This document shows, piece after piece, positions 34,130 to 43,395 of a DNA stretch of 64,000 nucleotides. A program made the position numbers and the translations under genes. The notes beneath the pieces were generated by a model, which worked only from the letters and a program-made list of their open reading frames with translations, made no database searches and had not been told where the DNA came from. The stretch's first letter is position 1. Every line of letters begins with the position of its first letter. The stretch lies in NCBI GenBank assembly GCA_947000775.1, contig CAMQGK010000299.1:4043501-4107500 (forward strand). The letters are read 5' to 3'. The stretch comes from Pterois miles (taxonomy: Eukaryota > Chordata > Actinopteri > Perciformes > Scorpaenidae).

Positions 34130-37100
34130 GGAGTCAAAACCTAACTTCCCTTTATTTTATCATTTATTATAGAGAGGAACTTGGGCTGTTGGTATAAAGT
34201 TAAATAAGATTAAACAGTTATGATAACATTGTACTCACTAAGTTAAATTACTGATATAATCTGGAAAGATGCCAGCAATGCTACAATAAAGTCCAATGGA
34301 CATTCACGCTAGTTCAGGCACTGAAATCACGCTCACATCAGCTGATCGGTGTCAGGTGTGTAATTCATACTCATTCATTCATTGGCTCATTGATGCATCA
34401 CCCTTTTTTGGCGACCAGCTGACCAGTAACATCCACATTCATAAAGTGGACTCGGGGGCCTTTATAAAAGTCAGTTGTCACTAACCTCTATTATTAGCAC
34501 AGCTTCCTGCTGCCACTTCCTCCACCTCCCCAACCAAAGCCTTTCCCACAAAATCTGTCTTTCTTGACATGTCCCTGACTGAGGTACTGCTGGTTAAAGT
34601 TCAACAAACAGCCTTTTGTTTTCTCTTCCACAAAGGTTTGACTAACCTGTAGGTTTTATCTGGGTGTAACGCAGGCCATGGCTGACATCTCATGCTTAAT
34701 ACTATAAGAAATAAAGATCAGAATCTGTCCGGATTATTAAGATCTTGAGGTTCAAAGATCTTTCTTGACACCGGAAAAAGACGTTGAGAAAATCAAAACC
34801 ACAAGGTCCATTTAGTAGCTGTTCTGGAGCTTTCAATTAAGTAACATAATCTTTGTTAGAAATACTTTACTTTATCTCAATATTTGTTTCTTAACTATCT
34901 CAATTTACTGGGAAAAAAAAATGCAGTTTGTAACCTATTTTTTGCGGTCAGATTTTGCACAATATTCTATCAACATTTTGCTCATCATCTGTTCATGGGA
35001 GTCCACATGGGAAACCACAGGCTTTCCTGATCTCTCTAACAAACACAGGTCTTCATCTTTCATTTCTCTTAACGGCGGTTCCTTCTCGGAGCATCAGCTC
35101 TCAGTTCTTTAATTTGCAATACTTGTTCCAGTGATGAAGCTTTGTTCCCCACTTCCTCAGGCGGTGGATGATATAATTTATAACTTCCCCGAGATGAGCA
35201 CACTGTCTGCGTTCAAGGACGTATCTCTTTCTGAGAATTACTCGGTTGTTCCCCAAGATAAATTAAAAATTTATTTGAAAGGATCCATGTATGTCTATAC
35301 ATGCAGCTTCTTATGGTAGATATGCCAAGTCTTCAACAAATAACAGCAGCGTCTGCATGCAGATGAGACATTTTCTCATGGCCACACATCATCTCATTCT
35401 CATTATTAAGCCTTTGCCAAGACTCAATGATGACTCAATAACCCATAACCAAGCATTGTATCAATTACACAAGGTTTTAATCAGGTGGGACTTTTTACTG
35501 CCTGTCAGTCAGACATGTGTTACCTATTCCCTTCCTTACTATATGTGAAGAAAATGGTTTAATCATGTTGGAGCAGTTATTTCAGGGAGGAGTCCTGATG
35601 TCCTCTCAACACCTTCAACACAAACACAACCTTCCAGCCCATTATTTCTTTAAATACCTACAGTTACATAAATATTTACAGAAACATAAAGAATGGGACA
35701 AATTATGTACATCGAGGGAAAATGTTAATTAGGTTGCACTACATGTAAAACATAACTGCAAGGTTACAACAAGTAAATGGTCCCCAGTAACTTTTTTTTT
35801 TGTTAACTGCTGTGAATGAATGAATTGTTGATATTTATTTATTTATCACTGACACTCTTTCTCTTTACTTCATTTTTCTCTATTTAGCTTTAATTTATTC
35901 TTACTTATTACTCTATTTTTTCTGTTATTTCAATTTTCTAACTTTATCTCTCATTTTTATTTCATTTTAATGGATTTTTTAGTTATTTATTTTTCAATTT
36001 CTTTTTTATATTTATTATATATTATATTTATTATTTTTTTTTTTTTTAGATTTATCCTCCCTTATCTCCTAATACTGTATCATTAGAAACAAATGTTATT
36101 GTTCCTGGAAAAATATTGTTCATCCCTGTTTAATGAACAATGTATGGACAGTGAGAGGATGCCGAGGCTCACGGACCGCCTCCGAAGGACACTTGTGACC
36201 GTGTTGTGTTTTGAATCATGTGACTGTGCTATACAACTGTACTTGTTTAAAGGAAATAAAAAGAAGTTCAAAACAAAAAAAGAGAGCAGAAAATGTGGGA
36301 CTGGAACCCTCTTTCGAGAGTCGACTGAATCTCATGAGTTGAATCAAAAAACATACAGATCCTAATAATGTTGCACTACTGATATAAATTCAAAAGTCGT
36401 GAGGCAAACACTCACCAATACTGTGTGGGCAGATCTTTGGCCAGGGGCACTGGTTGGGCAGCGCAGGAGTTTGCGGGGCCTCCCAGAAGACACCAGGATC
36501 TCTGGCCCAGGTGGCCACGCCACAACGACTCAGATAGAAGCCTCCCTCTCTCAAACTGACAAAATAATGACGTCATTAACAAACACCCCTTGTTTTGAAG
36601 GGTAATGATATTAAAATCGGTTAGTGCTGGATGACACTTTCATATTCGGCAGTAGATAAACAAAGCACATCATTATGCTATTCAATTCAAATACTTATTG
36701 TTATACATAATTTCGTTATAGTCTTTGGCAGGTGTAGGGATAGGTGATATGACGGCATATAAGGTGCAATGGAGAAGATTTGGTGATACAGTTTCACGAG
36801 ATCACAAGAGATTCTGGCGTGACCTTGTGATTCTTGCATGCTCTCACGATAACGAGAATCTAGCTGCCTCGCAAGGTAATGTGATTTGGTCAGACGTGGA
36901 GGAGGAGAGAGCAAATGTTGGCATGCTCACACACTAACTAAGATGGTGTATATGGTAAACATTAAATCTGCTAATCTTACGCATATTAGCATGATAACAT
37001 TAACATTTTGCTTAAAGCACTATTGCTTAACGAGACGGTCTACTCAGTGAGTGTGGCGAGCCCAGGGCATTCTAGGTGTTCAGATTTTAGGTTTCCAACC

Positions 37101-38755
37101 TTTTGAGCCAAAGAGAAAAACCGCTGCATTTTTTTCTCTCTTTTCTCTGGTCATGTAGCACCAATTTCAAAAATATCATTTCGTTTCTACTGTGTAGACA
37201 GCCTAGTTCTATGAAAGGGCCATCTTTCCAGCCTCACAGAGCTGCTCGCGTGGCTGTAAGTCTTGTGGTATGATGCTCAATTTTCATCAGTGAGGTGTGA
37301 ATTAAACTTGCTGGTCAAATTTGAGCGTTGTTATGGGAAAATCTATTTCAGTGCCTCTGAGTTAGTGAGCGAGAGCCTACTTGTGACACTTGTGCCACAG
37401 TGATGACGCACGGAAAACAGGAAGAAATGCATCAGCAAAGAGGAACAGCGGTCACAAGCTGACCCTCTCCCTAGTGAAATATGATGAACAGAATGAGTTT
37501 CACAACACTTCTAACTATAGAGTCAAAAATAACCACTAAATGTCACTAACACAAAGATCTTCACCAAACTAGCATTGATTCCTTCCACCTCTTGCAGCAG
37601 ACAAACTCGAGTGGGGACCTATCATAGTGTCTTGCCTGTTGCTGAGTTGGTATGGCTCTCTGCCCGGGATGAGAAACTCTGTGAGGTTGGCACTAGGTTT
37701 GTTTCCAGGTCCAGCAAACACAAAAGCATCCAGAGGCTGTATCTGGCTCAGTGGACTGCCCACAGGGAAGTCTGAGGTTCTGCCGCTGTAAATAGCCACT
37801 GCCCCAGACTCATCTCCTGACAAGAAATCATAAGAGGAACAAAGAATTTACAATAAAACGAAAGTGAGTGAATGAATGAAAAGTGACCAAAATGCATTGA
37901 AGCTCTATCACAACTGCCCACAGCGCGCTGACCTTTCATGAAGCTCTTCTCTATGGTCACAGATATCAGCCCGTTCCTGGAGGTGTTCACATTCACGGCC
38001 ACGCTCACGCTGACCTTGTCCGTCCTCCCATCCAACACCACCAGCACCAGAGGCCCCGCAGCTGGAGCCTCCGTTATCTCCACGAACCCGTCCACCTGCC
38101 CTCCTCCCAGCTTCAGCTCTGTGATGACAGGACTGGTCGCCGGGGCGGCTGGCGGGGTGCAGTTATTCCTCTGACCCGGTGAGGGCGAGGACACCTGAAA
38201 GCCCCAGCGATCTTCAGACAGCAGGCACCTCTCGATCGACTCGTCCCCCTCGAGGGCTGTCTCATCCTCCACAAAGGCCGGTTCTCCTGGTGTCAGGATC
38301 TCGGCGAGGAACTCCGCGCCCCCAGTGCGCCGAGTCATGTACACGACGGCGTCCACCAACCCGTGGGCCGTGACGTCCATCTTCTCACTGTAGCGAGCAG
38401 CAGATGTGTGGTAGAGGACGACGGCGTCTGGGCCGTTCTGGACCGTATTGGGGGGAAGGAGGATGGCCGGTTTGGGCAGCATGTCCACCGAGCCCACCAG
38501 GAAGAACCCCCTGTCGTCGGTGCTGTGACCTTTGAGGTCAAGAACCTTGTACGCTATATTTCCATTCCCATTATAAAACACAAGGGTGTAGCCATCCAGC
38601 GAAGCCCGTTGTCCACTGGTGTGATACAACTCCACGAACTCAGTGGTGTCCAGTCTGGGGTTGTCGGCGTTGATCTCACTGATGATGAGGCAGGGGTCGC
38701 CACTGACGACCACCACCAGGCAGAGACAGGCCACACAGGCCAAGCTGACCACCAT
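26435..38755 (-). CDS. type I membrane protein with four LTD-like domains (927 aa)
   Basis: CDS exons: 38755-37933, 37816-37636, 36555-36416, 33449-32884, 32479-32206, 32052-31857, 30089-29905, 29638-29543, 29178-29014, 27936-27843, 26498-26435; 2784 nt, phases close. Layout: signal peptide 1-19; LTD-like modules at about 22-200, 208-371, 399-582 and 590-763; a Cys-rich membrane-proximal part 764-875; membrane helix about 882-903; basic stop-transfer FYRRRR; 20-residue tail. Modules 1 and 3 carry the LTD hallmarks (ISEIN...EFVELYH and INELN...EYIELWH, then PPNT-x-QNGPDAV). Modules 2 and 4 are diverged. Sequons at N198, N257, N318, N604, N657, N695 and N823 fit an extracellular position. I do not recognise a named gene. 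LTD domains are best known from lamins, but the signal peptide and helix exclude a lamin role. Confidence 0.85.
27032..27331. mobile_element. MITE family D, hAT-like termini
   Basis: Ends are inverted: tagggctgggtgatatgac on the left against gtcatactgcccagcccca on the right. Imperfect 8-base flanks (attcagtg and attcatag) suggest a hAT-type target duplication. About 300 bases, AT-rich, non-coding; lies in the last LTD intron. Confidence 0.7.
27360..27610. mobile_element. remnant of MITE family C
   Basis: Contains ttccagtctttatgctaagctaagctaa and gacatgagagtgg, internal sequence of a fish repeat whose termini are seen intact at 32608-32761. Confidence 0.5.
27843..27936 (-). CDS. LTD gene coding exon 10: transmembrane helix
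   Basis: 94 nt, phase 1 in and 2 out. Encodes LGLQIGLIVAVLLLLGLGA followed by ALFTYFYRRR, an unambiguous single membrane span with a basic cytosolic edge. Confidence 0.9.
28490..28960. mobile_element. decayed DNA-element sequence in LTD intron
   Basis: The phrases ggggtggtgaaaaaaatcgat, gtaccgatacacggt and acaatactcagaatattgcaag resemble opposite ends of a common non-autonomous hAT-like fish repeat. Boundaries are unclear. Confidence 0.35.
29014..29178 (-). CDS. LTD gene coding exon 9: membrane-proximal segment
   Basis: 165 nt, phase 1-1. Reads ANFTCVSGWLRVWGNIQALS, ending DVCSAPTTDRYTGT. One sequon and two cysteines; no domain recognised. Confidence 0.8.
29543..29638 (-). CDS. LTD gene coding exon 8: membrane-proximal segment
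   Basis: 96 nt, phase 1-1. Reads CSGLIPAKRVTEVAEYLEQR then CHCGISALYLQ. Amphipathic helix-like and Cys-containing; no domain recognised. Confidence 0.8.
29905..30089 (-). CDS. LTD gene coding exon 7: end of module 4
   Basis: 185 nt, phase 2 in and 1 out. Reads SVEDGPVSLSRCSCCEV, then SSPTPHGTNLCPSS and SHIDLCLGPLSSDW. It carries the fourth copy of the SRC and PTP-x3-N-x-C motifs. Confidence 0.85.
30205..30482. mobile_element. decayed hAT-like MITE in LTD intron
   Basis: Left end cctcgaccaaataatttttagtc and right end attagttgactatctgacta...agggggcagcc are the tree-pattern of a dispersed fish repeat whose core word is the ttagtcgacta type. Non-coding. Confidence 0.4.
31857..32052 (-). CDS. 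LTD gene coding exon 6: second half of module 4
   Basis: 196 nt, phase 1 in and 2 out. Reads DQTFPEGSTVPVRGAVVLCY, then LRDVLVFSDSQQLL and TTRGRQVIPTV. It joins in phase to the exon at 30089, skipping the open stretch at 30777-30903. Confidence 0.88.
32206..32479 (-). CDS. LTD gene coding exon 5: first half of module 4
   Basis: 274 nt, phase 0 in and 1 out. Begins VAPPTPLRENSCPRPPPAPE, then GVVISEVASG, RAFVELHGP, and DGFYIVGNVTGA. Recognisable but diverged LTD pattern. Confidence 0.9.
32608..32761. mobile_element. MITE family C, intact short copy
   Basis: 154 bases with near-perfect inverted ends: tttaaaggaatagttcaac and atttt-gggaaat on the left, cttcccaaaatgg and actattcctttaa on the right. 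Lies in the intron between LTD coding exons 4 and 5. Confidence 0.8.
32884..33449 (-). CDS. LTD gene coding exon 4: module 3
   Basis: 566 nt, phase 1 in and 0 out. Contains FLINELNTDTP, EYIELWHPSGRRVSLQG, GYFLLGSDRLVP, PPNTIQNGPDAVGLYR, LLDAVVYRQRG and DEALSRC, a near-parallel of module 1. Donor TTCTCA|gtgagta. Confidence 0.92.
33484..33645. mobile_element. MITE family C fragment
   Basis: Begins gttaaaggaatagtttcac, the family C left end. It also contains gctagcttcttccagtcttt, related to internal family sequence at 27360-27610. The right terminus is not seen. Confidence 0.4.
33646..36415. other. large LTD intron, no further gene seen
   Basis: Holds the CA repeat at 34076-34128 and a T-rich low-complexity stretch at 35790-36055. 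The small frames on the plus strand (34296-35732) lack splice context and similarity. Confidence 0.45.
34076..34128. repeat. (CA)n microsatellite
   Basis: About 26 CA units in an LTD gene intron. Confidence 0.95.
36416..36555 (-). CDS. LTD gene coding exon 3: end of module 2 and linker
   Basis: 140 nt, phase 2 in and 1 out, acceptor ttttgtcag|TTTGAG, donor GTATTG|gtgagtg. Reads LREGGFYLSRCGVATW...APQTPALPNQCPWP, giving the conserved SRC and TP-x3-N-x-C motifs. Confidence 0.85.
37636..37816 (-). CDS. LTD gene coding exon 2: second half of module 2
   Basis: 181 nt, phase 1 in and 2 out. Reads GAVAIYSGRTSDFPVG...PLDAFVFAGP...IPGREPYQLSN. The donor is CAACAG|gcaaga, a GC donor with otherwise strong consensus. 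It is chosen because it restores phase and the 21-residue spacing to the next conserved Arg-Cys. Without splicing the frame runs to a TAG 15 codons on. Confidence 0.75.
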
Positions 38756-38769
38756 GATTTTGAGCTTAT
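37933..38769 (-). CDS. LTD gene coding exon 1: signal peptide, module 1, start of module 2
   Basis: The acceptor tttgcag|ATAAGC at 38769 precedes the ATG (38755) by 14 bases, so a 5' UTR exon lies upstream. The protein starts MVVSLACVACLCLVVVVSGD, a clear signal peptide. Module 1 runs ISEINADNP...EFVELYHTSGQ, then PPNTVQNGPDAVVLYH, LVDAVVYM, ESIERC and PSPGQRNNC. Ends phase 1 at ATGAAAG|gtcagc. Confidence 0.9.
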
Positions 38770-38858
38770 CTGCAAAAAGAAAACACGCATTCCTCAGCAA
38801 AATGAAAGAACTGACATTGTGGTTTATTAAAGTCAAACAATACTGGGACCTGATTTAG

Positions 38859-39110
38859 AAGAAGAAGAAGAAGATATTCCTTTATTAGTCCCACAGTGGG
38901 GAAATTCAGTTTTACACAGTACATATACATGCGTCAATGGAGAGATGTCAGAGTGAGGGGGCTGCTCCTGACAAGCGCCCAGAGCAGTTGGGGGTTCGGT
39001 GCCTTGCTCAGGGGCACCTCGGCAGTGCCCAAGAGGTAAACTGGCACCTCTCCAGCTACCAGTTGGTCTTGGTCCATGGGGGTCCTTACGGACTGAGCTA
39101 CTGCCGCCCC
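38859..39110 (-). mobile_element. retroelement 3'-end repeat H, copy 1
   Basis: Read on the minus strand: cactgccgaggtgcccctga, then caactgctctgggcgcttgt, then gactaataaaggaatatc and a (TTC)n tail at 38859-38873. Copy 3 at 63825-64000 is in plus orientation and copy 2 at 53830-53905 is truncated. The AATAAAG plus microsatellite tail suggests a non-LTR element end; class not assigned. Confidence 0.7.
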
Positions 39111-39753
39111 CAAAGTCACAATCTGGCTGCATCAGAAGTGTATTCACAGCACTGTAATCAAATCTTATGTTTACTACTTGCACACCAGACTCCCTGGAGG
39201 AGCAACCTCATAATATCATGAATGAGTCTTCTATGAGTCTATTTTTTGTTCATGGTGACATGCACGTCTTCTGCATGAGTCATGTAATGTTGCGACACAC
39301 AGTGGAAAGCAAGTGGAAACTTTGCATGAAACGGTGAAATGATTTAAGCCGTGAATAAATAGGACTGAGCCCCTAATGGGCAGATATGTTGAATAAATTG
39401 GAATGGTGTCATTCTTCAGGGGATATTTAAACACATGATGCAGTTTACCGAGCACATTTCACCCCCAAAACCATCACAGCTTTAAGGTTAGCTATAAATT
39501 AGACGTGTTAAAGAAGCTCCATTAGTTTGCCCGGCAGTCACTCTGTAGGAAAAGCACGTTTTAAAGGGGTTTTAAAGTGAAGGAAGAGTCAATAGAGTTC
39601 ATTTCTGCCTGGAAATGATCTCCCATCTCACCACAGTTATTCCAGTCACGGTTGGGCTGCTATGCATGCATCTTTCCGTCGGGAAAAAAAAACGCTGTCA
39701 ATCTGCTTTCTATCAGTGCCACACACTCGGTCCTAAAAGGCGTCGTGACTTAC

Positions 39754-39990
39754 TGTGTTTCCTCGGTCCTTGTCGGCCAGGTGTCGCCTTGTTGCACCGT
39801 CGAAACCTCTCCGGTCGGATGTGAAAACCCGCAGGAAATAATGTTGGTAAAGTTTAGTTTTCTGCCCTCCGCTCCGCCGCTCCCTTCATTCACAAAGCAG
39901 CACTTTCTCCCCCCCGGGCTGTGGGCGGTCAGACTGGCTGAGGGGGATGATGCCTGCCAGGGAAGCTCGCTTTTTTTTCCTCCTACGGCT
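39754..39990 (-). other. LTD gene 5' UTR exon (5' end approximate)
   Basis: A strong minus-strand donor, gaaacaca|gtaagtcac, ends at 39754. The region is GC-rich with several CpGs, as expected of a vertebrate first exon. The transcription start is a guess. Confidence 0.45.
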
Positions 39991-40070
39991 CAGTAAACCA
40001 TTCAGTCACCCACAGCTGAAGATAAAACACCAGTAAACACAGCAGCGAAACGGATAAAACAGGCCGGTGA
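39890..40070 (+). promoter_or_regulatory. possible bidirectional promoter and plus-strand first exon
   Basis: GC-rich sequence at about 39900-39960 (including gggctgtgggcgg) lies upstream of the LTD 5' UTR exon. On the plus strand, the stretch to 40069 ends in a consensus donor, aggccg|gtgagttc. A non-coding plus-strand first exon is therefore possible. No partner exon was located with certainty. Confidence 0.25.
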
Positions 40071-40647
40071 GTTCAGCCCCCAGTCCCCCGATACGACATT
40101 TATCTACACTGTAAAACTGTGGTGATTTCAGTTTGTAGAGCAAAATAATACGGTGGCCTTGAGTTCATCCGAGAAGCCTTGTAAAAGACCTGAAGGGGGC
40201 CCCTGACCCCACTTTGTGAATTAGGGGAGAGTGGGTTCAGTGTGAACGCTTTAGTGACAGCCAAGCCCCGCCCACCATCAGGTCACATGGTGCCTTCATG
40301 TGCGGTCCTGTTTGTCGTTTTTCAGCGTTGGAGGTGGGCCCCATTCATTCCTATGAAATGCTGCCTTCAGATGGAACTCGTGTGAACTTGTGACATGCGT
40401 TGCGTTCAAGTGGTTTAGTCGTGAAGAACACTGCTGCTAAGCTACGGCAACATTAACGTCACTGTCCAAGTCTAGAGGCCACAGAGGTTAACAGTTTAGC
40501 AAGTTTGCAAGTTGGTAACATAACGGAGGAAATGTAAAAACATACTGACAGAGGAGAAAGATGAGGTCGTGGGAATATCAATATTTTGCTCAGACATATT
40601 ATGAAATTATCAAGAAAAACAATACATGACTAAAATTACAATAAACT

Positions 40648-41446
40648 ACAATATTAACTTACTATGCACAGATAAATGAACTTTCATGGGCTCCGCCATT
40701 TCTCGCAACGGCAACAAACACATCACAAGTCCTGAACTCATCAGCAACTTTCCACTCAAAAGGTTGTGAATACGACATGACGGGCCATTCATACACGCCC
40801 AACTCGTTAACAGGGTAAACACGACCCCATTTGTAGGCACCAAAAGTTGCTTGGTGGCGCATGAAGTAAATGGGTAGACTTGTTCTTTGTCTTTCGGGTC
40901 TTCCTGGGCCCTAGTGTGCATGTCTGATATACCCACATGGTCACGTCTCGGTCAATGTCACGGCTTGCGCTGTCGTCACGGTCTGGATCTCCATAAACAG
41001 GGTAAGAAAACGACTCTGGATTTGGCAGTCAGTGTGTTTTACACCTTTGAGGACCTTTTTTAAATAAAGACTATTAGAGTGTTCGTACTGGGAAGTTGAT
41101 TCACCCCCAAAAAAATATCCGCTGAGTTACAGATGTCTCTTTCTCAGTGCAAGTCTATGAGGAGAAAGTCTTTTTCTGGCCCAATGGCATCATGTGATGG
41201 ACACAGAAGTTGCATCATCACCGTTGGCCACTATGACCATGCTGGGATTAATGGCCTGTGCTCTTCCTGGGGGCTTGGTTGGGCCCATATGAACGCCCCC
41301 CTCATGTCGTATTAACAACCTCATAAGTAAAAAGTTTCTGAAAGCTCAAGTTCACGACTTGTGACGTGTTTGTTGGCATTGTGAGAAATGGTGGAGCCCA
41401 GGGAAGTTAATTTCTTGGTGAGTAATAATTTAATATTGTACAGTAT
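40648..41446. mobile_element. element F with long (about 165-bp) inverted repeats
   Basis: The left end (acaatattaacttac...ggcaacaaacacatcacaag...aatacgacatgacgggcc) and the inverted right end (41285-41446) match over about 165 bases with indels. The centre encodes no transposase. Part of its interior resembles 59580-59720 and 60246-60360, so a related element lies there. Confidence 0.75.
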
Positions 41447-42299
41447 ATTATAATGTTAGTCTCAGTAATTTTATAATACGTCTGAGGAAAATACTCAACC
41501 ACCTCATCTGTCTCCTCATAAATACACAGATATACATTTACTGAATTTTTATTTGCTATCAAAATAATCATACACCAGCAAAACTGAGGAAAAAAATGAA
41601 ATGAACGAAAAAAAATTACAATTCAAGTGTAAACATTTTTAATGCAGCAACAAATAAACCAAAAAAAGAAATTCAAATCCCAGTATATAAAGTATATAAT
41701 ATATAAACAGAGCACCGAATTTAATAGATTGGATTGTAATCAATGTCCGATCCAGCTATTTGAGTCAGTATTGGCCTGATATCTGATCCGGTATCAGTGC
41801 ATCCCTGGTTGAAATGTTATGTCAGACATGGCATGTTTACTGTAACTCTAATCTGACCCAATGCTCCTGTATTTCATGCAATTTTCAGAGCAAAATAATT
41901 TCATTAAGCAATATCATAAAACCATAATCAATTTTTAAAAGGCACTGTAAGTTTCTTTAAGAATATTACATTTTCTATAAGGGTACCAACATACTGTATA
42001 GGTGCAATAATGTCAGCGTGAACTCACTGCAGATCCTTCAGGAGCATCATTAGGACATGTTAAGCTCTGGCTTAGCAGTCGTATAAATATCAACAGACTA
42101 ATTAGAGTTAGTTTACTTCTTTTCAGGGCTACTAACACATTTTCCTGGAAGAGGGTCTTGAGCACCTTGATTTATGCTTCCCTTGAGAATTAGAAGAATG
42201 TGTAACCAGTGTGCAACCTACAGTATATGTTTCTACACTTGAACAAACCTGAAACACGGCAAGGTTACGCTTCGACTTTTTCAGCCTCTTTTCTCCAGG
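41447..42299. other. intergenic sequence, no gene seen
   Basis: AT-rich, without splice-bounded frames. The phrase gatccgatccagctat...ggcctgatatctgatccgg at about 41730-41800 looks like a fragment of a dispersed repeat. Confidence 0.4.
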
Positions 42300-42445
42300 A
42301 TTGGAAGAAATACTCAGTTCTTTTATCTTTTATAGAACAAAAAAGTACAAAAAAACACAATTTGTAAGTACGTACTCCATTACAAGTAAAAGTCATTTAT
42401 GAAAAGAACAAAAGTACAGAAATATTATGATTCAAATCCAGTTAA
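42300..42445. mobile_element. 'agtacttaagtac'-type repeat, left part
   Basis: Blocks gaagaaatactcagttctttt and attacaagtaaaagtcattt are typical of a dispersed fish repeat whose other part resumes at about 43290. The sequence between looks like a later insertion. Confidence 0.5.
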
Positions 42446-42464
42446 ATTATATTTTATTAGACTA

Positions 42465-42930
42465 TTAATACCGATGAGGTCCCTGACCTTCCCGACCCCA
42501 GCCGCTACTCCTGCAAGCGGTGAGCCCACATGATGCATAGGAGAGGGCTGCCATGTCACTTTTTCAGGCTGTACCCAGCCGGGCTCCGTGGCAAGCCCGG
42601 CCACCAGGCGCTTGCTGATGGACCCTCCGTCTGGGCCTGGCTCCAGACGGAGGCCCCGGGCTTCCTCCAGGTCGTCAGGTCGGTTTTGTGAACCATTCTT
42701 AGTCTGGCCCCTCACCTGAGACCAATTTGCCAGGGGAGACCCTACCAGGAGCACCAGGCTCCAGACAACACAGCCCTCAGCGTCATAGACGCACAAACCT
42801 CTCCACCACATTAAGGTGATAATTCCCGGAGAGGAAAAGGAAGTTTGGGGTCCCCTGCTGGAGCTGTTGCCCCCGTGAACCGACCCCGGATAAGTAGTTG
42901 ATGATGAGTGAGAGAGTGAGTAATACCGAT
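42465..42930. mobile_element. LINE-derived GC-rich repeat fragment
   Basis: GC-rich compared with its surroundings. The right end cgaccccggataagtagttga followed by tgatgagtgagag is the ending I recognise from fish LINE-related repeats. The 128-codon minus frame at 42425-42811 is not considered a gene. Confidence 0.5.
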
Positions 42931-43029
42931 GAATCAGTGCAGTGGAGCTAGTTTTATCTACTGTATACCGTGAAGATCAGTAATTTTGTCCAGGGGTTCC
43001 CAACCTATAGGTTAGGCCTCTCCAAAGGG

Positions 43030-43077
43030 CCTAATCTAATCTAATCTAATCTAATCTAATCTAATCTTGGATTTTTA
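43030..43077. repeat. (CTAAT)n pentanucleotide microsatellite
   Basis: Nine tandem CTAAT units, sitting between the LINE-like fragment and the resumed host repeat. Confidence 0.95.
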
Positions 43078-43289
43078 GTGAACTATTGGATAATTTGATC
43101 TCTTTGAGACGCAAACAATTATTCAAATGAAACTATCTGAACAATTTTGTGGAGTAAAGTCCCCTCAACAAATCATGGACATCTGAGATGTGACAATGAA
43201 ACCAAACTAGACCAGCAACTGCTTTCATTTTTAATAAATTATATTTTATAAAATGATCATATTGTTTTTTTTATGTAAAATCTTAATTT

Positions 43290-43395
43290 GAAAGTACAAT
43301 ATTTCCTTCTGAAATGTAGTGTAGTATTTCCATTTTATGCTACTTTATTTACAAGTACCTCAAAATTGTACGTAAGTACAGTATTTACCCACAAA
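43290..43395. mobile_element. 'agtacttaagtac'-type repeat, right part
   Basis: Reads gtagtatttccattttatgctactttat and acctcaaaattgtacgtaagtac, the remaining portion of the repeat begun at 42300. Confidence 0.5.

Noticed and set aside
37569..37636. Alternative donors AAGAG|gtggaa and TTTG|gtgaag for LTD coding exon 2
   Set aside because: The first gives the wrong phase for the next exon's usual acceptor and the second lies after an in-frame TAG. The GC donor at 37636 solves both phase and module spacing.
42425..42811. 128-codon minus-strand frame
   Set aside because: Lies in a GC-rich LINE-derived repeat with no reverse-transcriptase or other motif, and lacks splice sites.
43030..43077. Possible CRISPR-like or satellite array
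   Set aside because: Plain pentanucleotide microsatellite without spacers in a vertebrate genome.
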